This document shows positions 23,825-32,133 of a DNA stretch of 64,000 nucleotides, one piece after another. The DNA comes from Clostridiales bacterium (lineage in GTDB: Bacteria; Bacillota; Clostridia; Lachnospirales; CAG-274). Numbering within the stretch: the first letter of the stretch is position 1; each line of letters begins with the position of its first letter. The stretch is taken from the NCBI GenBank assembly GCA_018371275.1, contig JAHALF010000002.1:124001-188000 (forward strand), written 5' to 3'. Both the position numbers and the translations under genes were made by a program. Below the pieces are notes generated by a model. That model was not told the origin of the DNA, made no database searches, and was given only the letters and a program-made list of their open reading frames with translations.

Positions 23825-25408
23825 TTATATACCTACTCTGCCTGTACCATTTATTACTTTATCCATCATACCATCTATTACATTTACAATTTTTGCTGCA
23901 GAGTTATATGCATGTTGAAATTTAAGCATATTACTTAACTCTTCATCTAAAGATACACCAGATATAGTTGTTCTTTTATTTTGAGCAAGATCTATTGTAC
24001 CTATTTTAGACTCTAATTTTTCTCTATCCTCTTGTATCTTAACACCAAAATCTGTTATGATTTTTTTATAATATCCATCTATAGAAGCTCCTTCCAAAGA
24101 TTGATTAGCATCTTTCCATATACTTAAAGCTTCTATTAGGAGAGTGTTATCTTCTTTATCCCCAGTCAAAGAAAACCCTAATTTATTATACCCGTCTGTC
24201 TCCAATAACTCTGGATTTATTTCTATATTATTAAGTGTAAACAAAGTGTCATAACTACCTGGTCTTTCTACACCTGTAACTCCGGATTTTCTAACAAATA
24301 TAGGGACGCCTTGAGTACCATCTAATCCAACACCTGCTTCAGATGTATCATTTAATAATACGACTATTTCTCGCATTAATGTATCTATTTTCCTTTGAAC
24401 ATTTGGCACAGTAAAGTTTCCTACATTATTATTACGTATATCATAGTCACCTACAACTTCTCCACGTGAAACTAATAACCCTTTTAAAGATCCTTTTGTA
24501 CTAGAAGAGTTAGTTCCTAAATCTTCTGTTGCTAAATTTGGGAAAAGTTTTATAGATGTATCATTAGGTGGTAATATTTCTTTACTATCACTAAAAACAG
24601 GTTCAACAAAAGGAAATTCTCCATTACAATATTTAAGACCTATTTTTTGTTGTACATTGCCAACTAATAGTTCATTTCCTTGAAATATTATATCCATTCT
24701 TGTTGCTCCACTATTACCTACTGCCGTTTCTTTAATCTCAATATCTATATAACCACTAAGGTCATCTAAAAGGTTATTTCTAGCATCTCTTAAGTCATTT
24801 GCCCTACTACCATCTGCCTCAATTTCTTCTATTTGTTTGTTTAAATCTGCTATTTGAGAAACTATATTGTTTATATCATCAACCTCTTTTTTAACTTGAT
24901 TATTTAAGTTTAATTGATATTCAAACAAACTTTTATTAATATCTTGCATTTTATCTAAAAGCGTTACACAGCTTTGAATAAATGTAGATCTTGTTTCTAT
25001 AGCTCCTGGATTTTTACTAACTTCATTCATAGCATTCCAAACATCTGAAATAACATCTTGAGGTTTATAATCTCCTTGAAGTTCCCCTATAATAGTATTT
25101 ATTTCTTCACCAGCTGAATATTTTTTAGAATAATAACCACCATAGCTATTTTCTTCACGAAATGCTTTGTCATAAAATTTATTTCTTAATTGTCTTATTT
25201 CTGAAACATTTGTACCAAGCCCTACTTGCATTTTTAAGCTACCTACAGGGCTTGAACCTCTGTTCATATATGAAAAATCACCTTGTATGGCCTGTTGTCT
25301 TGTGTAGCCTAAAACACTAGAGTTAGACACATTATGGCCTGTTACAGATAATGCTGCTTGTGCAGTTCTAAGCCCACTTAAAGCTGTACCAATACTAGAC
25401 ATAGACAT
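23825..25408 (-). CDS. flgK: flagellar hook-associated protein 1, first copy
   Basis: A 527-aa FlgK. The N-terminal motif 'IGTALSGLRTAQAALSVTGHNVSNSSVLGYTRQ' and the C-terminal 'GVSLDEELSNMLKFQHAYNSAAKIVNVIDGMMD' are canonical. FlgK forms the first ring of the hook-filament junction. Its place directly after flgM and flgN is the normal flgK position. The adjacent second copy is discussed separately. The ATG follows a GGAGA ribosome-binding site. Confidence 0.93.
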   Translation of the reverse strand: MSMSSIGTALSGLRTAQAALSVTGHNVSNSSVLGYTRQQAIQGDFSYMNRGSSPVGSLKMQVGLGTNVSEIRQLRNKFYDKAFREENSYGGYYSKKYSAGEEINTIIGELQGDYKPQDVISDVWNAMNEVSKNPGAIETRSTFIQSCVTLLDKMQDINKSLFEYQLNLNNQVKKEVDDINNIVSQIADLNKQIEEIEADGSRANDLRDARNNLLDDLSGYIDIEIKETAVGNSGATRMDIIFQGNELLVGNVQQKIGLKYCNGEFPFVEPVFSDSKEILPPNDTSIKLFPNLATEDLGTNSSSTKGSLKGLLVSRGEVVGDYDIRNNNVGNFTVPNVQRKIDTLMREIVVLLNDTSEAGVGLDGTQGVPIFVRKSGVTGVERPGSYDTLFTLNNIEINPELLETDGYNKLGFSLTGDKEDNTLLIEALSIWKDANQSLEGASIDGYYKKIITDFGVKIQEDREKLESKIGTIDLAQNKRTTISGVSLDEELSNMLKFQHAYNSAAKIVNVIDGMMDKVINGTGRVGI

Positions 25409-25435
25409 AATATAATCTCCTTTTTATTGTTTATT

Positions 25436-25936
25436 TTATTGTTTAGCATCAAACATTTTTTTATCTAATGTATTTATTTCATTTCCTAAAGAATCATAAT
25501 AAGTAGGTGAATTCCCACCAGATGCTCTAATCATATTTATAGAAAAGTCAACATAATCCATAGATATAGTTAATAATTCTTGATTCTGATCATTTAAAGA
25601 TTTTAACTTTGGTAAAACCTCTAACATATTCTCTCTAATAGCTATAAGCTCATTTTCACCTTCTTGACCTTTCATATAGCTTATAATATCTTTTAAAGAT
25701 AACTCTTCATTTTTTCCTAAAACCATAGATATATCTTTAAAAATTTCTATTCTTTTTTTATCTAACCTTTGATTTCTTCCTATTAAGACATTTTCCTCTT
25801 TTACAAACTCTTGTAAATTAGGTATCTTATTTTCTATAATAGCAACTTTTTTTTTAGATGCAACATCTAATAAGGACTGATATATATTATTTTGTTCTGT
25901 AAGAGTTTCTATAAGCTCTTTTATAAGACTTGCCAA
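25436..25936 (-). CDS. flgN: FlgN-type export chaperone
   Basis: A 166-aa helical, acidic coiled-coil protein between flgM and flgK, the usual place of FlgN, which guards FlgK and FlgL before export. The sequence 'IKELIETLTEQNNIYQSLLDVASKKKVAI' shows the heptad pattern of the family. It begins with TTG (25934-25936) after GAGGTGAT; no ATG is available nearby. Confidence 0.85.
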   Translation of the reverse strand: MASLIKELIETLTEQNNIYQSLLDVASKKKVAIIENKIPNLQEFVKEENVLIGRNQRLDKKRIEIFKDISMVLGKNEELSLKDIISYMKGQEGENELIAIRENMLEVLPKLKSLNDQNQELLTISMDYVDFSINMIRASGGNSPTYYDSLGNEINTLDKKMFDAKQ

Positions 25937-25948
25937 AATATCACCTCT

Positions 25949-26206
25949 TTAACGAAGAAGCTTGTTAGCTATATCTTCAGAAGAAATATTATAGCTTCCT
26001 TGTTCCATTTTTTTTATTATATCATTAACCTTTTCTTCTCTCACATCTGGACTGTTTGATATTGCCTTTAAAACAGTTTGAAAATCTCTAGCTTTATCTG
26101 AAACAACAAAAGAATCATTAGACTTTTTTGTTTTTTCTAATTTTTTATCATTTACATTTGATTTATTATATATATTAGTAGTATTAAATAAATTTGTTAT
26201 TTTCAT
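25949..26206 (-). CDS. flgM: anti-sigma-28 factor FlgM
   Basis: An 85-aa, largely disordered protein. The C-terminal half 'VSDKARDFQTVLKAISNSPDVREEKVNDI' is the sigma-binding segment typical of FlgM. It holds FliA (28388-29143) inactive until it is exported through the finished hook. It is the first gene of the late cluster; an upstream 21-bp palindrome may be a control site. Confidence 0.92.
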   Translation of the reverse strand: MKITNLFNTTNIYNKSNVNDKKLEKTKKSNDSFVVSDKARDFQTVLKAISNSPDVREEKVNDIIKKMEQGSYNISSEDIANKLLR

Positions 26207-26241
26207 AAATAAGTCCTCCCTTTAACAATATATATCTTCCT

Positions 26242-26262
26242 CTTTATAATTAAATTATAAAG
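26242..26262. promoter_or_regulatory. 21-bp palindrome upstream of flgM
   Basis: CTTTATAATT (26242-26251) and AATTATAAAG (26253-26262) form perfect 10-bp arms around a single base, about 35 bases before the flgM start. It could be an operator or a short RNA stem. I could not find a convincing sigma-28 promoter (TAAA-N15-CCGATAT) in this gap. Confidence 0.35.
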
Positions 26263-26354
26263 TTATTCTTTAATTATATATCGTATATATATCAAAAAAT
26301 ATTAATATTTTTTAGTATTTTATTTATTAAATTATATTTTAATTGAAATAATAA

Positions 26355-26383
26355 AAAACCTAAAAACATATTTTTTAGGTTTT
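26355..26383 (-). terminator. terminator after mecA
   Basis: AAAACCTAAAAA (26355-26366) pairs with TTTTTAGGTTTT (26372-26383), with a five-base loop, overlapping the mecA stop codon. It isolates mecA from the flgM cluster. Confidence 0.75.
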
Positions 26384-27026
26384 AAAGTGTTGACAATATA
26401 GATAAAGCATTATTTTTAATTATAACTTCTGCATATTCATCTAAATAATATTTTGAAATTATATTTGATATATGTTTTTCTCCATATTCGGAAATGATAG
26501 ATTCTAAATCATTTATAAATGAATTACTTTTTTGCAATGATAAAAAGTATCTGTCTTGATATTTATAAAGTATATTATCACCATCATACATTTTACATAG
26601 TCTCTCTGATAAGTTTATTATATCATCTAAATTTATAAATGAGTAAATATAAACTTCATCATAATCTATAACATTATTATCTTCTTTTATATCTTGGAAA
26701 ATTTTTATATTACCTTGTTTATATTTTCGTTCATCCATACTTTTTGGGGATAAAGATACAACTTTGTCCATATCCATATCTTTATCTACCTTTGATACAA
26801 TAATCATAACTGTATCCATAGTAACTGGCATAGCCTCTATCATAAGAGGTACATTAGTAGCATCAAATCCACAATCTAACATAGCTTCTGTCATTATATC
26901 TCTAAAAAAAGCTTGTGCCTTTTCAGAACCTTGTGCAAGCTCTGATAATTTTATTTCTCTTTCTTGTAAATCTTCATTTGTAAGTAAAAATTTGATTTGA
27001 TTTTCATTGATTTTTTCTATTTTCAT
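26382..27026 (-). CDS. mecA: MecA-type adaptor protein
   Basis: A 214-aa adaptor that delivers substrates to ClpC-ClpP. The start 'MKIEKINENQIKFLLTNEDLQEREIKLSEL' and 'GSEKAQAFFRDIM' are family hallmarks; the C-terminal domain from about 120 binds ClpC. In Bacillus it targets ComK and also influences sporulation and motility. Its place between the two flagellar clusters is notable, but it has its own terminator and is probably transcribed alone. Confidence 0.92.
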   Translation of the reverse strand: MKIEKINENQIKFLLTNEDLQEREIKLSELAQGSEKAQAFFRDIMTEAMLDCGFDATNVPLMIEAMPVTMDTVMIIVSKVDKDMDMDKVVSLSPKSMDERKYKQGNIKIFQDIKEDNNVIDYDEVYIYSFINLDDIINLSERLCKMYDGDNILYKYQDRYFLSLQKSNSFINDLESIISEYGEKHISNIISKYYLDEYAEVIIKNNALSILSTL

Positions 27027-27153
27027 TAAATCACTTCCTTTAATTTTTAAATGAATGAAACTTAATTTTATATAGTTGATACGTTTATTAATCTATGAAT
27101 ATATAGTATCATAACAATTAATATATTGTAAAGAGGTATAATATCCCTATTAA

Positions 27154-27429
27154 TTAACTACCTATCCCAAAAGACTTAGTAGTAGTTATTTCTAAATTTG
27201 GTTTAGATGATAACTCAAGACTTTTAGTAGTTGTTTCTATGGATGACTCTTTATTAATTATAGTTTCATTAGATATAATTTCCGTTGTAGTTTCTGTACT
27301 TATATTAGTTATCTTGTCATCATCAATATAATTATTGGGCTTTAAGATATTATATGAAAAAAGGGAAACAATAGAAACTATTACTAATCCTGTCCCCAAC
27401 CCCATAAAAAAAATATTTTTTTCTCTCAT
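27154..27429 (-). CDS. small membrane-anchored Ser/Thr-rich protein, last gene of the flagellar cluster
   Basis: A 91-aa protein with one hydrophobic segment (about 5-27, 'IFFMGLGTGLVIVSIVSLFSY') and a tail rich in Thr, Ser, Glu and Ile ('ISTETTTEIISNETI'). It probably sits in the membrane with the tail outside. I do not recognise it. Its start overlaps the stop of the DUF6115-like gene by four bases (ATGA), so the two are translationally coupled at the end of the flagellar transcript. Confidence 0.65.
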   Translation of the reverse strand: MREKNIFFMGLGTGLVIVSIVSLFSYNILKPNNYIDDDKITNISTETTTEIISNETIINKESSIETTTKSLELSSKPNLEITTTKSFGIGS

Positions 27430-27902
27430 AAATTATCCTTTCCAAGCTTGATCATTAAATCAACTTCGCCTTTCCCAATATTTAACTCTTTAGCTATATT
27501 TGATATAGACATACCCTCTTTATAAAGTTCATTTACTCTGTTAGCTATTGGATTCAAACTAATATTATTTTTTTTCTTAATTTCTTTAGATATATCTTCA
27601 TCTATTTTTATATCAACATTACCCTTATTAGAAATATTTTTTTTCTTTTCTATTGCTTCATATATGAATAATAATTGTTTTTGCTTTTCATCAAATCTTT
27701 TGAAAACCTCATCAGATAATAAATTTAAATCATCTATGGCCAAATCTGCTTGATCAATAGCATCTTTCATTTCTTTAATATAAACATCTACATTTGATAT
27801 AGGTGTAGCATTATTATATTTATTAATCTTTATAATAGACATAATAATCATTATAAACCCTATAATCATTATAAATATAAAAATCCAATTAAATATATCC
27901 AT
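27426..27902 (-). CDS. DUF6115-like membrane protein with C-terminal HTH-like motif
   Basis: A 158-aa protein. An N-terminal membrane segment (about 5-25) is followed by a coiled-coil region and a C-terminal helix-turn-helix-like element 'LYKEGMSISNIAKELNIGKGEVDLMIKL' region. This build fits the DUF6115/DUF2802 proteins found near fliA and flagellar genes in Clostridia; the role is unknown. GAGGTG lies ten bases before the ATG. Confidence 0.65.
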   Translation of the reverse strand: MDIFNWIFIFIMIIGFIMIIMSIIKINKYNNATPISNVDVYIKEMKDAIDQADLAIDDLNLLSDEVFKRFDEKQKQLLFIYEAIEKKKNISNKGNVDIKIDEDISKEIKKKNNISLNPIANRVNELYKEGMSISNIAKELNIGKGEVDLMIKLGKDNL

Positions 27903-27917
27903 ATAATCTCTACACCT

Positions 27918-28223
27918 CTATATACTTATGTCTAAAAAACTTAGTCCATCTTTTTTATTATTTTTATCTTTTTTATTATTTTTATCTTTATTTTTCTTTT
28001 GGTTTTTATAATAGTTACTATTTCCTTTACCATCTTTATTAATATTTTGTTCTTCAGATTTATTACTTTCAATAGTTTTTTTATTTTCTGTTTCTACATT
28101 CTTTTTTAAATGCTCAGAAAACATTAAATTTTGATCCATACTTTTTTGATTATTATCTTCTGCTCTATTTAATTGTGAAGATTTATTTATAAACATTTGA
28201 ACATCAACAGGTCTTATATCCAT
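27918..28223 (-). CDS. small Lys/Asn-rich protein in the flagellar cluster
   Basis: A 101-aa, highly charged protein with no membrane segment. The C-terminal half contains a short tandem repeat of KKDKNN units and ends with 'GLSFLDISI'. GGGGTG precedes the ATG. I do not recognise a family. It may be a disordered cytoplasmic or exported flagellar accessory protein; position on the transcript between fliA and the DUF6115-like gene is the only clue. Confidence 0.6.
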   Translation of the reverse strand: MDIRPVDVQMFINKSSQLNRAEDNNQKSMDQNLMFSEHLKKNVETENKKTIESNKSEEQNINKDGKGNSNYYKNQKKNKDKNNKKDKNNKKDGLSFLDISI

Positions 28224-28387
28224 ATAAACACCCCTTATTATAAAAACTTTTACTTTTTACTATATTTATAAAACAAAGATATTATGTTTCATTATTTTTT
28301 ATTTTAATACTTTCCTTCTCTATATACGTAATTTTATTTAATTAGTTTAAATCATTTTATGTTTTTATTTTAAATTAAATATAATTA

Positions 28388-29143
28388 CTATAAATATAAT
28401 ATATTATAGTTTTTTCCCAATCTACTTTTTAATGCTTTCATACAAGAAGAGTGTATTTGAGAAACTCTTGATTCTGATACACCTAATATCTTACTAATTT
28501 CTTTAAGCGTAAGCTCTTCATAGTAATATAATGTAATAACTTGTTTCTGCTTTTCTGTAAGACTATTTATTGCGTCTATCAAAATCCTTTTGTCTTCTTT
28601 TTGTTGTAAAACTTTCTCTGGTAAATTCTTTTCATTTTCTATTAAGCTATCAACAGGTTTTTCATGATTTTGCTCTAAATATCCATCTAATGATACTAAA
28701 TTATACAATGAGTAGTTCTTTAAATAATCTTTTACCTGCTCTAGTGGCATATCTAAAATATGTGTTAGCTCTTCTTCTGTAGGCTTTTTATCATTTTCTG
28801 ATTCAAATTTTTCTATAGCCTCTTCTATAATTTTATTCTTCTGCCTTAAAGAACGTGGTATCCAATCTATTTTTCTAATATTATCAATTATCTCTCCCCT
28901 TATTCTAAGAGAAGCATATGTTTCAAATTTATACCCTTTTTTATAATCAAATTTTTCTATAGCATCAATAAGTCCAAATATTCCATAACCTATTAAATCT
29001 TCATATTCTATTTGAGAATTAGTGTATATATTCATTCTACCAGCTACAATTTTTACAAGTCCTGCATATTTATTTATTATTTGTTCCCTTATTATAGGAC
29101 TTTTAGTTTTTTCATATTCTTCCCATAGCTTAATATCTTCCAA
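28388..29143 (-). CDS. fliA: sigma-28 (FliA/SigD) flagellar sigma factor
   Basis: A 251-aa sigma-70 family factor without region 1. Region 2 includes 'YEDLIGYGIFGLIDAIEKFDY' and 'FETYASLRIRGEIIDNIRKIDWIPRSLR', typical of FliA. Region 3 follows, and region 4 is 'LTLKEISKILGVSESRVSQIHSSCM' near the C-terminus. It should transcribe late flagellar genes once FlgM is exported. The start is TTG at 29141-29143 after GGTGAG, since no ATG is suitable. Confidence 0.95.
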   Translation of the reverse strand: MEDIKLWEEYEKTKSPIIREQIINKYAGLVKIVAGRMNIYTNSQIEYEDLIGYGIFGLIDAIEKFDYKKGYKFETYASLRIRGEIIDNIRKIDWIPRSLRQKNKIIEEAIEKFESENDKKPTEEELTHILDMPLEQVKDYLKNYSLYNLVSLDGYLEQNHEKPVDSLIENEKNLPEKVLQQKEDKRILIDAINSLTEKQKQVITLYYYEELTLKEISKILGVSESRVSQIHSSCMKALKSRLGKNYNILYL

Positions 29144-29165
29144 AATTACTCACCACACTTTATAC

Positions 29166-29462
29166 TTATTGTATGTCATCTTCTTCTGTATTAATAATTT
29201 CAGCATTATATTCTTCTTCAAAGTTTTCCTCTGTAATTTCTTCGTCTTGTTTAATGCCTTCTTCTAGTTTTTTATTTTCTTCTATTTCATCAATTTTTTT
29301 TTGTAAAAATATCTCAATAAATCCACCTAAAAAATAAAAAACTAAAATTGTTATTATTATTGTATAACAAGTTTTTAAAAAATCTATTTTGTATATATAA
29401 GCATATGCTGTAACTATTAAGCTTGCTAGTATTGTTATTTTTATTTTAAACTTTTCTAACAT
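29166..29462 (-). CDS. small membrane protein between cheD and fliA
   Basis: A 98-aa protein with two hydrophobic segments (about 7-30 and 33-55) and a strongly acidic tail of about 40 residues ('EGIKQDEEITEENFEEEYN'). Similar small, acidic-tailed membrane proteins occur at this place in clostridial flagellar clusters, but I know no function. The ATG at 29460-29462 is preferred over an upstream GTG because AAGGTGG lies five bases before it. Confidence 0.65.
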   Translation of the reverse strand: MLEKFKIKITILASLIVTAYAYIYKIDFLKTCYTIIITILVFYFLGGFIEIFLQKKIDEIEENKKLEEGIKQDEEITEENFEEEYNAEIINTEEDDIQ

Positions 29463-29476
29463 AAATACCACCTTTT

Positions 29477-29968
29477 TTATATAGTATATGTTCCATGTTC
29501 AATAGTTTTTATAACAAATTTTCCTGTTTCAGAGTGTAGTTCTACTGTTCTTCCAAAATTTTTACCAACATCTTTAGCAATTATCTTTATTCCGAGCCTT
29601 CTTAACATATGCTCTGCTGCCTCAAAGTTTCTATCTCCTATTCTCATATTTTGTTGGGTAGAACCAAAAGCAAACATTTGAGCACCCCCAGCTATCTTGG
29701 CAACAATTCTACTTTGTTGTGCTCCATATCTTATCATATCTTTTGTAAGTTTTATAGTAGCTAAATCTACAAACTTAGCAATATTTGTATTATTTTTTAT
29801 TTCTTTACTATCTGGTAACATACAATGTGCAAGACCTGCAACCTTAACAACAGGGTCATATAAAGCTATTCCAACACAAGAGCCTAAACCTAATGTTATT
29901 AAAATGCCTTTATCTTTAGCAACGTTCATATCTGCCATACCAACTATTAAAGAACCAGAACTTATCAT
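29477..29968 (-). CDS. cheD: CheD chemoreceptor glutamine deamidase
   Basis: A 163-aa enzyme. The catalytic residues are visible: Cys31 in 'GLGSCVGIALYD' and His48 in 'LAHCMLP', with the 17-residue spacing known from Thermotoga CheD, plus 'AKIAGGAQMF'. CheD deamidates receptor glutamines and is controlled by CheC. No cheC, cheA, cheW or cheB is present in this region, where they usually accompany it, so CheD stands alone between flhG and fliA. Confidence 0.95.
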   Translation of the reverse strand: MISSGSLIVGMADMNVAKDKGILITLGLGSCVGIALYDPVVKVAGLAHCMLPDSKEIKNNTNIAKFVDLATIKLTKDMIRYGAQQSRIVAKIAGGAQMFAFGSTQQNMRIGDRNFEAAEHMLRRLGIKIIAKDVGKNFGRTVELHSETGKFVIKTIEHGTYTI

Positions 29969-30082
29969 AACAAACTTCCCCTATCTAGTGTAAAACTCAA
30001 TTTATCATCTCTTTTATTTATAACTTAATAATAAATTATAAATATATTTTTTATATTTATTTAATTTTTAATTATCTAAATT

Positions 30083-30958
30083 TTATTTATTAAAAACATT
30101 CATAAGTTTTTGCATAAAGCTTTTAATACCAGTATTATTTTCTACTGATGGGCGATTTAATAGCCTATCTCCTATTAGTTCTATAGCTTTTGAAAAACCA
30201 CTTTTTGGAAATGATATTATAGCTGGTTTTTGTTGCTTTACAGCTTTTATAATATCTGTATCTAAGGGTATATGTCCCATATTTTGTATACTAATACCTA
30301 AAAATTTATTACATACATAGGCTATTTTTGCAAATGTTCTATCTGCCTCATATTCATCATCTGCTTTATTTATAACAACATTTAATTTATCTATACTTTT
30401 ATTTTGTTCTTTCATTATTTTTATAAGAGTATAAGCATCTGTAAAAGATGTCGGTTCTGGAGTTGTAACAATTATATTCTCGTCTGATGCCATTAAAAAG
30501 TTTATAACATTTGATGATATCCCAGCGCCTGTATCAATTATTATTATATCTGCTATTTTATCAAGATAGTCAAACTGTTCAATAAAATATCTAATTTCTG
30601 TATTATTTATATTAGATAGTTCCTTAAGACCATTTCCTCCAGATATAAACTTTATACCATATTCAGTGTCTACCACTATTTCAGAAATATTTTTTTCACC
30701 TTTTAACATATGATAAAAGTTATATTTAGGTCTTATCCCCAAAAGCACTTCTATATTAGCTAGCCCAAAATCTGCATCTATTATTAAAACACGATTTTTT
30801 AAACTTGCTAAATATATTGCTAAATTTACAGAAAAACTAGATTTACCAACTCCACCTTTCCCACTACTAATCGTTATAACTCTAGCATTAATATTATTTT
30901 TAAAATTTAAATTTTGTCTATTACCTATTAAACTTCTTAGCTCTTTAGCTTGATCCAT
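30083..30958 (-). CDS. flhG: FlhG (FleN/YlxH) MinD-like ATPase
   Basis: A 291-aa ParA/MinD-type ATPase with deviant Walker A 'SGKGGVGKSSFSVNLA' (about 32-47), 'LIIDADFGLANIEVLLG' and 'IIIDTGAGIS'. FlhG stimulates the FlhF GTPase and sets flagellar number and position. The C-terminal helix binds membrane. Its start codon shares a base with the flhF stop. Confidence 0.93.
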   Translation of the reverse strand: MDQAKELRSLIGNRQNLNFKNNINARVITISSGKGGVGKSSFSVNLAIYLASLKNRVLIIDADFGLANIEVLLGIRPKYNFYHMLKGEKNISEIVVDTEYGIKFISGGNGLKELSNINNTEIRYFIEQFDYLDKIADIIIIDTGAGISSNVINFLMASDENIIVTTPEPTSFTDAYTLIKIMKEQNKSIDKLNVVINKADDEYEADRTFAKIAYVCNKFLGISIQNMGHIPLDTDIIKAVKQQKPAIISFPKSGFSKAIELIGDRLLNRPSVENNTGIKSFMQKLMNVFNK

Positions 30959-32133
30959 TATTTATACATACTCCCTAACAAAACTTTAGCAATTTTTTCT
31001 CCAGAAAACCTTTCTATATCTGATGGTACATTTTGACCTACTGTAACATAAGCAATTTTATTATTATTTTTATAAGCTATATTTAATATCGTACCTATTG
31101 TGTCTGTTTCATCTATTTTAGTAAAAATAATATTAAATTTTGAAAATTTAGAGTAGGTATTAATTATATTCTCTATATCCTCAGAATTATTTGTAGAACT
31201 AATTACAAGATATATTTCTGGATTATCTATTTCTTTTAATAATAATTTTATTTCTTCCATATTTTTCTCATTTTTATGAGATCTACCAGCAGTGTCAAAG
31301 AAAATATAATCGTTCATAACCTTTAATTTATCAATTTTTGGTTTTACATCTTCTACACTGTAAACAACTTCTACCTGGCTATCTAATATTTCGGCATAAG
31401 TTTTTAACTGTTCAACAGCAGCTATTCTATAAGTATCTGATGTTATAAATCCAACTTTTTTGCCCTTATTCATAATAATTTCTGAAGATAATTTAGCTAT
31501 GGTAGTAGTTTTACCTACTCCTGTTGTGCCTAAAAATACTATAGTTTTTGCTTCTTTATCTATACTATCTTTATCTATAACTAAATCTTTACAAACTACA
31601 TTGTCCAATATTTCTATAATCTTATTATATACTATTTTAACTATTAAATCAATATTTTGATTTTCTTCTTTATCAACAGATTGTAATATATGTTCACATA
31701 CAGTTTGATTAACACCCTTTAATAGCAACATTTCATATATAAATTGCACAACTTGGTTTTTATATTTAATCTTATTACTCCCTTTTTCTAAAGATAAATT
31801 TCTTATAGCCTTTTCTAAATAAGCTTCTAGCTCAATTATCCTTTTTTCTAACTTTTCTATAGTAGCATCTTTTTCTTTAAGCTTATTTTCTAGACTATTT
31901 TCTAATTTCTTTGACTTTATATCTAAAAAAAAGTTTTTAGACTTTTCCTCTATTTTAACCTTATTTTCATCATAAGATGCTGTTAACTCTATATAAGGCT
32001 TCTTTATTATTGAAAATATACCTGTAGGTGTAATTTTTTTTATACTAAGAACAATTGCATCATTGCCAAGCTCCTCTTTAGCCATATCTATAACTTGTTC
32101 TTCTGTTTCACCTTGATACTTTTTTATCTTCAT
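30958..32133 (-). CDS. flhF: FlhF SRP-type GTPase
   Basis: A 391-aa protein with an N-terminal basic region, a coiled coil (about 85-120) and an SRP-like NG domain. G1 is 'FLGTTGVGKTTTIAKLSS', G3 'DTAGRSHKN'; the C-terminus 'YVTVGQNVPSDIERF' is typical. FlhF recruits early flagellar proteins to the assembly site. Start and stop overlap by one base with flhA and flhG, showing tight coupling. Confidence 0.95.
   Translation of the reverse strand: MKIKKYQGETEEQVIDMAKEELGNDAIVLSIKKITPTGIFSIIKKPYIELTASYDENKVKIEEKSKNFFLDIKSKKLENSLENKLKEKDATIEKLEKRIIELEAYLEKAIRNLSLEKGSNKIKYKNQVVQFIYEMLLLKGVNQTVCEHILQSVDKEENQNIDLIVKIVYNKIIEILDNVVCKDLVIDKDSIDKEAKTIVFLGTTGVGKTTTIAKLSSEIIMNKGKKVGFITSDTYRIAAVEQLKTYAEILDSQVEVVYSVEDVKPKIDKLKVMNDYIFFDTAGRSHKNEKNMEEIKLLLKEIDNPEIYLVISSTNNSEDIENIINTYSKFSKFNIIFTKIDETDTIGTILNIAYKNNNKIAYVTVGQNVPSDIERFSGEKIAKVLLGSMYK

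Noticed and set aside
26207..26354. Sigma-28 promoter before flgM
   Set aside because: A CGATAT is present on the minus strand but no TAAA lies at the required distance, so I do not call it.
27918..28030. Short tandem repeat as a CRISPR-like array or VNTR
   Set aside because: The units are 12-18 bp, inside a coding frame and encode Lys/Asp/Asn repeats; there are no spacers.
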